The position numbers were made by a program, and so were the translations under genes. Below the pieces are notes generated by a model. The model was not told the origin of the DNA. It saw only the letters and a list, made by a program, of their open reading frames with translations, and did not search any database. Positions 7,790-15,194 of a stretch of 22,344 bases of DNA are shown one piece after another. Where the stretch lies: the NCBI RefSeq assembly GCF_934295145.1, contig NZ_CAKRAS010000049.1:1-22344 (forward strand), written 5' to 3'. This DNA is from an uncultured Eubacterium sp. (lineage in GTDB: Bacteria; Bacillota; Clostridia; Lachnospirales; Lachnospiraceae). Position 1 is the first letter of the stretch; each line of letters begins with the position of its first letter.

Positions 7790-8398
7790 TCAGGCTATTG
7801 CCCATTTTCCTTTTCCTGCACGCTGCTGAAACACGCTGGCAAAACTGTCTACATGGCGATCAAGAATATCCATCACGCTCTGTTTCTCCTCTGCCCCGTC
7901 ATAAATGCTGTAAAGCAGGAAAATCGGTCCATAAAAATCCAGAACCAGCTGGCTGGCTTTCTGGCTGTCCTCTGTCAGCTGTTCAAACATCGGCTCCATA
8001 TAGGATACCGGTCCTTTGGCCAGATATCTCTGATACAGTTTCGCCATTCTCGGATCACGATACTGCTCCAGTGTCAGTACTCTGCGGAAACAGCTCGGAA
8101 ATTCTTCGCTAGTCCAGTACTGAAACTGTTCTTTTGTATATGTCTTGATCTGCTCAAAAGCTGCTGCCTTATCGCCCACATCCACTCTGGCTGCTTCCTT
8201 CGGCAGTTCACATTCTGCCGCCTTTGCAATAATGCAGTCCAGAATTTCCTGTTTGCTCTTGTAATGCTTATAAAGCGCAGCCTTTGTCACTCCCAGCTTC
8301 GCCGCAATGTCATTCATGGATGTCCCCGTGTATCCATTCTGTGCAAAAAGCTGCAGTGCCTCTTCCAAAATTCTTTGTTTCATCGGTTTCTCTCTCAT
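7790..8398 (-). CDS. TetR/AcrR family transcriptional regulator
   Basis: DNA-binding repressor-type protein of 202 residues, the usual length for the family. The N-terminal TetR helix-turn-helix is clear: RILEEALQLFAQNGYTGTSM, then NDIAAKLGVTKAALYKHYKSK at about 29-49. The C-terminal ligand domain is unspecific, so effector and targets are unknown. AGGAGG lies 8 bases before the ATG. The gene is the first after the cobalamin riboswitch and its terminator hairpin (about 100 bases from the hairpin), and it precedes the Cys-rich gene. Its expression would therefore fall when cobalamin is abundant. A TetR-type gene under a B12 riboswitch is uncommon. I found no convincing palindromic operator next to it. 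Confidence 0.88.
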   Translation of the reverse strand: MREKPMKQRILEEALQLFAQNGYTGTSMNDIAAKLGVTKAALYKHYKSKQEILDCIIAKAAECELPKEAARVDVGDKAAAFEQIKTYTKEQFQYWTSEEFPSCFRRVLTLEQYRDPRMAKLYQRYLAKGPVSYMEPMFEQLTEDSQKASQLVLDFYGPIFLLYSIYDGAEEKQSVMDILDRHVDSFASVFQQRAGKGKWAIA

Positions 8399-8497
8399 CT
8401 TCGTTTCCTCCTGTCATAAAAAAGCTTCTCCAGGAATTGTATCTTGCAGGAAAATACATTTGTCTTATAGAAATCTCCTGTGATTTGCTGTAAAACA

Positions 8498-8530
8498 AAA
8501 AAGCTGCGGTAGTCTCTTGACTGCCGCAGC
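8498..8530 (-). terminator. Terminator hairpin of the cobalamin riboswitch
   Basis: On the minus strand, 12 bases at 8530-8519 (GCTGCGGCAGTC) pair with 8514-8503 (GACTACCGCAGC) around a four-base loop, with one A-C mismatch. A run of six T follows. It stands about 60 bases downstream of the aptamer and upstream of tetR, the place expected for ligand-dependent termination. The competing antiterminator was not worked out. Confidence 0.7.
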
Positions 8531-8587
8531 CGATTTTCTGCAAAACATATACGCCTGTAACTCCAATTCCGAAAGTATGCAAGCACT

Positions 8588-8785
8588 TCCATTTAAGCAG
8601 GTCTCCTGACTCGCATATCCTCAGCTCCCGCACGCCTTCTCAGGATCACTCCCAATGACTGGCTTTCGCCCTGTGCGGTGCCTCCATGCCTACAGTGGCG
8701 GTACCGTTCCGGATTCTGACCGGATTCACTATTCTTCACGTATCTCATGCCTTTTTCAATGCAAAATACATGACACTTAAATGTT
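8588..8785 (-). ncRNA. Cobalamin (B12) riboswitch aptamer
   Basis: On the minus strand the conserved core is present: GAATCCGGTCAGAATCCGG, then ACGGTACCGCCACTGTA (complement of about 8689-8706), and at the 3' end the B12 box GAGTCAGGAGACCTGC (complement of 8597-8612). The closing P1 stem is exact: 8776-8783 pairs with 8590-8597 (CATTTAAG with CTTAAATG). Members bind adenosylcobalamin or related cobalamins and switch off downstream genes. Here a promoter lies just upstream and a terminator hairpin downstream, and the regulated genes are tetR and the Cys-rich protein gene. An open reading frame spanning this stretch is a by-product of the RNA and not a gene. Confidence 0.92.
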
Positions 8786-8801
8786 CTATTCAGATATCTA
8801 C

Positions 8802-8830
8802 AGTATACAGAATCATCCCCCAAAAGTCAA
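8802..8830 (-). promoter_or_regulatory. Promoter of the riboswitch transcript
   Basis: Minus-strand -35 TTGACT (8825-8830) and -10 TATACT (8802-8807) are 17 bases apart, close to the vegetative consensus. Transcription would begin near 8795, about 12 bases before the P1 stem of the riboswitch, which supports both calls. Confidence 0.7.
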
Positions 8831-8911
8831 TCTGTTAGTGCAAAAAAGTTTCCGATTGGTTACTGCTTTTGCATCGCTTTCTGTCTGCTGTTTCTAACCA
8901 AATATACGTCC

Positions 8912-8967
8912 AAAAAGAAAGAAGCTCCCCTGACATGACAGAACACATTCAGAGCAGCTTCTTTTTC
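8912..8967 (-). terminator. Terminator at the end of the nine-gene operon
   Basis: GAAGCT (8921-8926) pairs with AGCTTC (8956-8961). The stem is extended outward by A-rich and T-rich flanks and inward by CTGA/TCAG (8930-8933 and 8949-8952). On the minus strand it is followed by CTTTCTTTTTG. It lies 44 bases after the malic enzyme stop codon and before the riboswitch promoter, so it separates the two transcription units. Confidence 0.7.
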
Positions 8968-9010
8968 AAATTTATTTATTTTGGAGAGGTTTTGAAAAAT
9001 TTCACTTATT

Positions 9011-10174
9011 TTACTGTATGCAGTGTTTTACACAGGCCTTTACAGCTGCGCTGACAGCTTCTGCCACACGTTCATCAAAAGCTTCCGGCAGAATATTGTC
9101 CTCGGAAAGATCTTCCTCAGCCACAAGTCCTGCCACCGCATTCGCTGCAATCAGCTTCATCTCATCTGTAATCTGTGTGGCCCGGCCTTCCAGCGCACCT
9201 TTAAAGATTCCCGGGAAAATCACCACATTATTTACCTGATTCGGGAAATCACTTCGTCCGGTTCCCACAACTCTTGCACCTGCGGCTTTTGCCACATCTG
9301 GCATAATTTCCGGTATCGGATTTGCCATTGCAAAAAGAATGGCATCTTTATTCATACTTGCAACCATTTCTGCGGTCACAATGTTTGGTGCTGATACACC
9401 GACAAAAATATCTGCATCTTTCAGCGCATCTGCCAGTGTCCCTGTCGCATCCTCCAGATTCGTCACTTTCAGCATTTCTTTCTGCATCCAGTTCAGATCC
9501 GGAGACTGGCTACTGATCATACCGTTAATATCACACATGGTAATTTTTGGAAAACCGTATAATAACAGCAGTTTTGTAATGGCGATACCTGCTGATCCGG
9601 CTCCGTTTACAACAATTTTACAGTCTTCTTTCTGTTTTCCTACTACTTTTAACGCATTGATGATACCAGCCAGAACCACGATGGCCGTTCCATGCTGATC
9701 ATCATGGAATACCGGAATATCCAGTTCCTGTTTCAGCCGCTCTTCAATCTCAAAACATCGTGGTGCGGAAATATCTTCCAAGTTGATACCGCCAAATCCC
9801 GGCGCAAGTGCTTTCACAACACGAATAATTTCTTCTGTATCCTGTGTATCCAGACAAATAGGAACTGCATTTACACCACCAAATTCTTTAAATAATACTG
9901 CTTTTCCTTCCATTACAGGCATAGCTGCTTTTGCACCGATATTTCCAAGGCCAAGTACGGCACTTCCATCTGATACAACTGCAATCGTATTGCCTTTCAT
10001 GGTATAACGGTATACTTCTTCTTCATTTTCTGCAATTTTTTTACAGGGTTCTGCAACACCTGGTGTGTATGCAATAGCCAAGTCTTCCCGTGTCTTCACT
10101 TGGGCTTTCGATCTGATCTCAAGTTTTCCCTTCCACTCTTCATGTAATTCGAGTGCTTTTTCATTGATCGTCAT
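9011..10174 (-). CDS. Malic enzyme (oxaloacetate-decarboxylating malate dehydrogenase)
   Basis: Cytoplasmic enzyme converting malate to pyruvate and CO2 with reduction of NAD(P). The 387-residue product is the short bacterial form without a phosphotransacetylase domain. Visible motifs: AYTPGVAEPC with the catalytic Tyr36, GKAVLFKEFGG with Lys91, NLEDI with the metal ligands E133/D134, HDDQHGTA (157-164), and the dinucleotide loop GAGSAG (191-196). NAD versus NADP preference cannot be judged by eye. AAAAGGA stands 8 bases before the ATG. It is the last gene of the operon, 34 bases after the second hydroxyacid dehydrogenase, and a terminator follows. In this setting it would feed C4 acids into pyruvate and provide reducing power, or use a related substrate. 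Confidence 0.92.
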   Translation of the reverse strand: MTINEKALELHEEWKGKLEIRSKAQVKTREDLAIAYTPGVAEPCKKIAENEEEVYRYTMKGNTIAVVSDGSAVLGLGNIGAKAAMPVMEGKAVLFKEFGGVNAVPICLDTQDTEEIIRVVKALAPGFGGINLEDISAPRCFEIEERLKQELDIPVFHDDQHGTAIVVLAGIINALKVVGKQKEDCKIVVNGAGSAGIAITKLLLLYGFPKITMCDINGMISSQSPDLNWMQKEMLKVTNLEDATGTLADALKDADIFVGVSAPNIVTAEMVASMNKDAILFAMANPIPEIMPDVAKAAGARVVGTGRSDFPNQVNNVVIFPGIFKGALEGRATQITDEMKLIAANAVAGLVAEEDLSEDNILPEAFDERVAEAVSAAVKACVKHCIQ

Positions 10175-10208
10175 ATCTATGTTCCTTTTTCTTCTACCAC
10201 CGGCAAGC

Positions 10209-11150
10209 TTACATTACATTCTGCGGTGTTCCATTCAAATATTTTACTACGTTGTCAAATACGATTACTGCTCGTTTTACCATAGCTTCCTTACTTGCAA
10301 AAGCCACATGAGGAGTCAGAATGGTGTGTTTTGCGTTTACAAGCGGATGTGTCTTCGCGATTGGCGGCTCCGTCTCAAATACATCAATGCAGGCTCCTGC
10401 GATCTTGTCGTTATTTAAAGCATCTGCCAGAGCCTGGCTATCAAGAACCGGTCCTCTCGCTGTATTGATCAGTACGGCATTTGGTTTCATCAGGGCAATC
10501 TTCTCTGCACTGATCAGTCCTTTTGTCTCTGCATTTGACGGCACATGCAAGGAAACGATATCACTCTCTGCCATCAGTTCATCCAGTGATACATAACGGA
10601 TATTGTCCACCTCTTTCTTTGTTCTGCTGTACGCAAGCACCTCACAGCCAAAAGCTGCTGCAATTTTTGCCACGTTCATTCCAATGGCACCGGTTCCTAC
10701 AATACCAAATTTCTTGCCCTCCAGCTCACAGCCGATGAGACCGTCTTTTGTGCCTTCCTGTCTGGTTGTCGCATCGCAGGCTGCCAGATTACGGTAAAAC
10801 ATGATCAGCATGCCAAAGACAAGATCGGAAACTGCTGCGGTGGAATATCCTGCACAGTTGCATACAACCACACCATTTGCTTTGCATGCATCCATGGCAA
10901 TATGGTCAATTCCGGTAAATGCAACCGATAATAATTTTAACTTTTTGCATCCATTGATGACTTCCTCATTCAGAGGATTATTTGCTACCACAATGATCTC
11001 CGCATCTTTTCCACGCTCGATCAGTTCCTGTGTATCTGTCGTTTTTGTGTCATAATAAATAATCTCCACAGAATCTTTTAATGCATACTGGGCCATAGAC
11101 AAAAGTTTGTCTTTCTCCACTCCAAGCGGCTCAATAATTACTAATTTCAT
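10209..11150 (-). CDS. D-2-hydroxyacid dehydrogenase (NAD-dependent), operon copy 2
   Basis: Member of the D-isomer-specific 2-hydroxyacid dehydrogenase family, interconverting a 2-oxoacid and its D-2-hydroxyacid. The 313-residue product has the nucleotide loop GTGAIG, then the catalytic triad: Arg in NTARGPVLD, Glu in IDVFETEPP and His in TPHVAF (R232, E261 and H281 by this start). The motifs are those of glyoxylate/hydroxypyruvate reductase and D-lactate dehydrogenase types; substrate is open. The start at 11150 is preferred because GAGG lies 8 bases upstream; an ATG two codons earlier (11156) leaves no room for a ribosome site. It lies 32 bases after the other dehydrogenase gene, from which it differs strongly, so it is not a recent duplicate. 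Confidence 0.88.
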   Translation of the reverse strand: MKLVIIEPLGVEKDKLLSMAQYALKDSVEIIYYDTKTTDTQELIERGKDAEIIVVANNPLNEEVINGCKKLKLLSVAFTGIDHIAMDACKANGVVVCNCAGYSTAAVSDLVFGMLIMFYRNLAACDATTRQEGTKDGLIGCELEGKKFGIVGTGAIGMNVAKIAAAFGCEVLAYSRTKKEVDNIRYVSLDELMAESDIVSLHVPSNAETKGLISAEKIALMKPNAVLINTARGPVLDSQALADALNNDKIAGACIDVFETEPPIAKTHPLVNAKHTILTPHVAFASKEAMVKRAVIVFDNVVKYLNGTPQNVM

Positions 11151-11182
11151 TTCCATTTCCTCGCTTTCGGCTTTTCTTTTTC

Positions 11183-12166
11183 CTAATATCTCTGTTTCAT
11201 ATCGATTTCGTTCAACAACGGTTTTCCGGCTTCATATAATTTCAGATTTTCACAGAACAGGTCAATTGCTCTGTCAATATATAACTTGCTGTCCGCTGCA
11301 CAGTGCGGTGTAATGATCACATTGTCCATATCCCACAGCGGGCTGTCACTGCTCAACGGTTCTTCTTCCACCGCATCAAGTGCCGCACCGCCGATCTCCC
11401 CGGTCTGAAGTGCCTGGATCAGGTCTTCTTCTTTGATAATCGGTCCACGGGCGATATTGATCACTACCGCTGTTTTTTTCATGATACGGAACTTGTATAT
11501 ATTAAACATATGTCTGGTCTCATCAGTCAGCGGTGTTACGATCACCACAAAGTCACACAACGGCAATACCTTGTCCAGATCATCGTTGGAATATACCTCA
11601 TCAAAATATTCCAGCGGTGTCACCCGGCGTTTTACTCCGAGCACAGTCATTCCCATAGCCTTGGATAACCGTGCCACTTCACATCCGATGGCACCGGCTC
11701 CGACAATTCCCACTGTCAAGCCTTCTGCCTCTAACGGCTGACACTCAAATTTCTTATCCCATACATGGTTTAACTGTCTGCGGTACAGTTCGGACGAATT
11801 TCTCATAAAGCTGATCATATAACCTGCCGTTGTCAGGGCCATGGTTTTTCCATGAATCCCTTTTGCGTTCGTCAGTCTCACCGGAAGTTCGCTGATGGAA
11901 CCATCCATGATTGGATTCACACCAGCGGAAAAAGAATTGATCCATTTCAGCTTTTTGGACTGTTTGCAGTATGTCTCCGGCATCTTACCGCTGCCGCCCC
12001 AAATAAACAGCACCTCTGCATCATATCCTTTCTCCAGTGCTTCCTCCTCATTTCCACACCAGTATACCTTACCAGAAACACACTTTTCAATCTTTTCAAT
12101 ATGTTTTTCTGTTACTACCATCGGGATCAGATCACTTTTTTTATACATTACCAATACATCTGCCAT
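11183..12166 (-). CDS. D-2-hydroxyacid dehydrogenase family protein, operon copy 1
   Basis: Second member of the same oxidoreductase family, 327 residues. Motifs: GAGAIG (156-161), Arg240 in NIARGPIIKEE, Glu269 in LDAVEEEPL, and His288 in ITPHCAA. The N-terminal substrate domain is unlike the neighbouring copy, with FIWGGSGKMPETYC and WINSFSAGVNPIMDG in place of the usual motifs, which suggests a different substrate. AAGGGGAG stands 6 bases before the ATG. It starts 12 bases after dctM, so it is clearly in the TRAP operon. Having two divergent copies side by side suggests two successive or two alternative 2-oxoacid reductions. Confidence 0.86.
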   Translation of the reverse strand: MADVLVMYKKSDLIPMVVTEKHIEKIEKCVSGKVYWCGNEEEALEKGYDAEVLFIWGGSGKMPETYCKQSKKLKWINSFSAGVNPIMDGSISELPVRLTNAKGIHGKTMALTTAGYMISFMRNSSELYRRQLNHVWDKKFECQPLEAEGLTVGIVGAGAIGCEVARLSKAMGMTVLGVKRRVTPLEYFDEVYSNDDLDKVLPLCDFVVIVTPLTDETRHMFNIYKFRIMKKTAVVINIARGPIIKEEDLIQALQTGEIGGAALDAVEEEPLSSDSPLWDMDNVIITPHCAADSKLYIDRAIDLFCENLKLYEAGKPLLNEIDMKQRY

Positions 12167-12178
12167 GATTTTCTCCCC

Positions 12179-13474
12179 TTATTTTGCGATCCACAGCGTA
12201 AGCTGCGGAATAAATGTGATTAACAGCAGTACCACTAGCATGGAGATAATAAAAGGTAAAATAGCTTTTACCAACTTCTGCATGGATACTCCAGATACGG
12301 ACATTCCGGTAAACAGGCAGGTACCAAACGGCGGTGTTACAAATCCGATACATACTGCGGTACACATTACAATACCAAACTGCAGTGTGCTGATTCCAAG
12401 CTGCTGGATTACCGGCAGGAACATTGGAATCGTAATCAGAAGGATCGGTGTCGCATCCATGATACATCCCATGATCAGTAAGATTACCAGGATAATAAGA
12501 AGGATGACATATTTATTATCGGAAATACCAAGCAGTCCGTGTACCAGCATCTGTGGCAGCTGTGCGTAAGATACAACGAAAGCAAATAACGCTGCGCCGG
12601 CTACGATAAACATAATATTTGCAGTTCCTTTTGCGGAGTTAAATAAAATCTGCGGGATATCTTTGATACTGATTTCTTTGTATACAAAGATTCCGATGAT
12701 CAGCGAGTACAATACGGCCAGAACAGCGGATTCTGTCGGTGTACAAATTCCGGAATAAATGGAACCAAGAATGATCACCGGGGAACCAATGGCCGGAATT
12801 GCTTTTAATAATGCTTTCAAAAATGCTCCGAGATGGAATTTTTCCTGAGAACCGTTTTCTCCTCGGTCCATGCCTTTCCATCCATTTTTCCTGCAGACGA
12901 ACCATGCCACGATACCAAGTCCGATCGCCATATAGATTCCTGCCGGAACCCCCATCAGATACAAATCTGTCAGGGATACGTTTGTATTTACTGCGTAAAT
13001 GATCATTGCCGTTGATGGTGGAATGATCGGTCCTAAAACCGCTCCTGCCGAAAACACAGCCGTTGAAAATTCTCTGCTGTAGCCGGCTTCCAACATATAA
13101 GGAAGCATGATGGCACCGATGGTTACACAGCAGGCCATTGCAGATCCGGTCATAGCCGCAAAAATCGCACATACTACGATCGTTACAAGGGCAAGTCCAC
13201 CGGTCACATTACCGATTGCCATGTTACATACATTTACCAGACGCTTTGCGATACCGCCCTTGGCCATCAGATCTCCTGCCAGAATAAAAAACGGAATACA
13301 CATCAGCGCTGCCACATCACATCCGGAGAACAGTCGTTGAACAACGGTCATGGCCGGAATGCCTTCCAGGATAAAAAACAGAATGGAGGAGAGTCCCAGG
13401 GTTGCTGCCACCGGTACACCGATCAGCAGTAACACAATGGCTACGATCAGAAAAATAATTACATGTGCGGTCAC
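12179..13474 (-). CDS. dctM: TRAP transporter large permease (DctM-like)
   Basis: Large membrane subunit of a tripartite ATP-independent periplasmic (TRAP) transporter, driven by an ion gradient. The 431-residue product is hydrophobic throughout, about 12 helices. Family motifs include PFFILAGDLMAKGGIAKRLV near residue 56, GPIIPPSTAMIIYAV near 148, and CTPTESAVLAVLYS near 249. The GTG start overlaps the stop of dctQ by 4 bases (GTGA), with GGAGG upstream. With dctP and dctQ it forms a complete, separately encoded P-Q-M system inside a catabolic operon, so it most likely imports the substrate of that operon, probably a carboxylate as in most TRAP systems. Confidence 0.95.
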   Translation of the reverse strand: MTAHVIIFLIVAIVLLLIGVPVAATLGLSSILFFILEGIPAMTVVQRLFSGCDVAALMCIPFFILAGDLMAKGGIAKRLVNVCNMAIGNVTGGLALVTIVVCAIFAAMTGSAMACCVTIGAIMLPYMLEAGYSREFSTAVFSAGAVLGPIIPPSTAMIIYAVNTNVSLTDLYLMGVPAGIYMAIGLGIVAWFVCRKNGWKGMDRGENGSQEKFHLGAFLKALLKAIPAIGSPVIILGSIYSGICTPTESAVLAVLYSLIIGIFVYKEISIKDIPQILFNSAKGTANIMFIVAGAALFAFVVSYAQLPQMLVHGLLGISDNKYVILLIILVILLIMGCIMDATPILLITIPMFLPVIQQLGISTLQFGIVMCTAVCIGFVTPPFGTCLFTGMSVSGVSMQKLVKAILPFIISMLVVLLLITFIPQLTLWIAK

Positions 13475-13989
13475 TGTTCCTCTCCTCCTTCCGTCTGATC
13501 TTTCTTTGTCAGTTTCACAATATCATCCAGTGCCCGGTAGAAATATGCATAACTTAACAATGCAAAGGCCACTGGAAATACCAGATATGGGAACATCATA
13601 CTGAGTCCCGTATTTGCTGATTTTGACAATTTTGCAATTGTCATCTGCATAAACCCATATTTCAATACGATTACTACAAATACAAATCCTGCGATATGCT
13701 GCACTAATTCCAGAATCTGTTTATGTTTATGTTTTTGTTTTTTCATCAGATCCTCAATAATGGAAACTTTTACATGCTCCAGATTGAGTGCGATATAGGC
13801 CGCACCGAGAAATACGGCCCATATCATGATGTAACGTGCAGTTTCTTCTGTCCATGAAAAACCTTTATGGAACAGATAACGTCCAAATACCTGGATTGAC
13901 AGCACCACTGTCATATAGGTAAAACACGCGATCAAAGCAACTTTCAGGATCTGTGAAATATACTTGTTTATTTTTTGCAAAACCTGCAT
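13471..13989 (-). CDS. dctQ: TRAP transporter small permease (DctQ-like)
   Basis: Small membrane subunit of the TRAP transporter, 172 residues with four hydrophobic helices. SWTEETARYIMIWAVFLGAA in the second quarter is the characteristic DctQ signature. It pairs with DctM to form the membrane part. The start chosen is ATG 13989, because GAGAGGTG stands 5 bases upstream; a GTG at 14004 would place that site inside the coding sequence. It lies 26 bases after dctP and overlaps dctM by 4 bases. Confidence 0.93.
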   Translation of the reverse strand: MQVLQKINKYISQILKVALIACFTYMTVVLSIQVFGRYLFHKGFSWTEETARYIMIWAVFLGAAYIALNLEHVKVSIIEDLMKKQKHKHKQILELVQHIAGFVFVVIVLKYGFMQMTIAKLSKSANTGLSMMFPYLVFPVAFALLSYAYFYRALDDIVKLTKKDQTEGGEEQ

Positions 13990-14015
13990 AATTACACCTC
14001 TCACTTCCGTCAGTT

Positions 14016-15113
14016 CTATTTTGCTGTTAATGCTGTGATTGCCTCATAGTATTTTGCACCCTGCTCATTGTCAGAAAGGAACTTATCATAAACGCTCTGT
14101 GCTGCATCCTTGAACGCCTCTTTGTCCACGTTGTCTGTCTTCTCTGCGCCACCTGCAACCATTTCATCCAACTGCTCCGCATTTTTTGTCTCAAGATTCT
14201 TTGTGCAGTCAAGTGCAGCCTCTTTTGCAGCCTTTGTGATCACATCCTGAAGATCCGGTGTCAGAGATTCAAATTTTTTCTCGTTTATTGTAATGCCGTT
14301 AAAATGTGTTGCATACTCCATTACGGAAATATATTTTGCATACTGCTGATAACCGTCTGCGATACATACGTTGTTTACGTTATCACATGCATCGATAGTT
14401 CCCTGCTGTAATGCGGTCAGTACTTCGTTACCCGGCATTGTCTGTGCACTTGCGCCCCATGTGTTCCATGTATTGATATATACATCAGAACCTGTTACAC
14501 GAACTTTCAAGCCTTTCAGATCAGATGGTTTCTCCACAAATCCTTTGGAGGATTCCAGGTTACGGAAACCTACACACTGCAAATTTAAGATTTTTGCACC
14601 GGTGGATGAGAAGTCATCCTGCATCTCCTGGCATACATCAGAATCCAGGAAGGTATAAATATCGTCATAATTTTCAAACAGATACGGAAGATCAAGCACA
14701 GACAGACCAGCGTCATATCCGCTCATAATCGGTGTGTTGTTTACTGCACAGTCCAGTGTTCCTGCAATCACAGAGTCCAGTGATTCCTGATCGTTACCCA
14801 GTGTTCCTCCACCGTATACGGTTACTTTCACAGCTCCGCCAGATTCCTGAGATACATAATCTGCAAATGTATTTGCCAGAATTGCCAACTGATTTTCTTC
14901 ACTTGCAGCGAAATGGCTCAACTTTAACTCCAATGGATGATCTGCGGAATACTCACCAAAATCTTTTCCGGAGGTATCTGCTTTTGCTTCTGTTCCTGCG
15001 GATGTGTTGGTATCTCCACCTGCGCTTGCATCTGGTTTGTCATTTCCGCATCCTGCCAGTAACGCTGCTCCCAGACAACCGATTAATAACATACTTACGA
15101 CTCTTTTTTTCAT
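14016..15113 (-). CDS. dctP: TRAP transporter solute-binding lipoprotein (DctP-like)
   Basis: Extracellular binding protein that captures the substrate for the DctQM permease. The 365-residue product starts MKKRVVSMLLIGCLGAALLA and then GC, a lipoprotein signal with the lipobox cysteine at 22. A low-complexity Ala/Gly/Thr/Ser linker follows, then the DctP fold. Typical motifs are SESLDSVIAGTLDCAVNN-like (here QESLDSVIAGTLDCAVNN, about 108-125), GLKVRVTGSDVYINTWNTWG near 205, and VLTALQQGTIDACDN near 231. The arginine in LKVRV corresponds to the residue that in characterised DctP proteins binds a substrate carboxylate, so an organic acid ligand is likely. AGAAGGAG stands 7 bases before the ATG. 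It follows the M24 gene by 81 bases. Confidence 0.94.
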   Translation of the reverse strand: MKKRVVSMLLIGCLGAALLAGCGNDKPDASAGGDTNTSAGTEAKADTSGKDFGEYSADHPLELKLSHFAASEENQLAILANTFADYVSQESGGAVKVTVYGGGTLGNDQESLDSVIAGTLDCAVNNTPIMSGYDAGLSVLDLPYLFENYDDIYTFLDSDVCQEMQDDFSSTGAKILNLQCVGFRNLESSKGFVEKPSDLKGLKVRVTGSDVYINTWNTWGASAQTMPGNEVLTALQQGTIDACDNVNNVCIADGYQQYAKYISVMEYATHFNGITINEKKFESLTPDLQDVITKAAKEAALDCTKNLETKNAEQLDEMVAGGAEKTDNVDKEAFKDAAQSVYDKFLSDNEQGAKYYEAITALTAK

Positions 15114-15194
15114 AATTATTCTCCTTCTCTAAATAAATGTGCCCTCAATATTTTTCTTATACTAAATTAAAATCCCTTGTAATACGTTTTGTTT

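Noticed and set aside
8593..8823. Minus-strand open frame of 76 codons, and an overlapping one at 8310-8633
   Set aside because: They coincide with the cobalamin riboswitch, its terminator and leader. Conserved RNA motifs explain the bases and there is no ribosome site.
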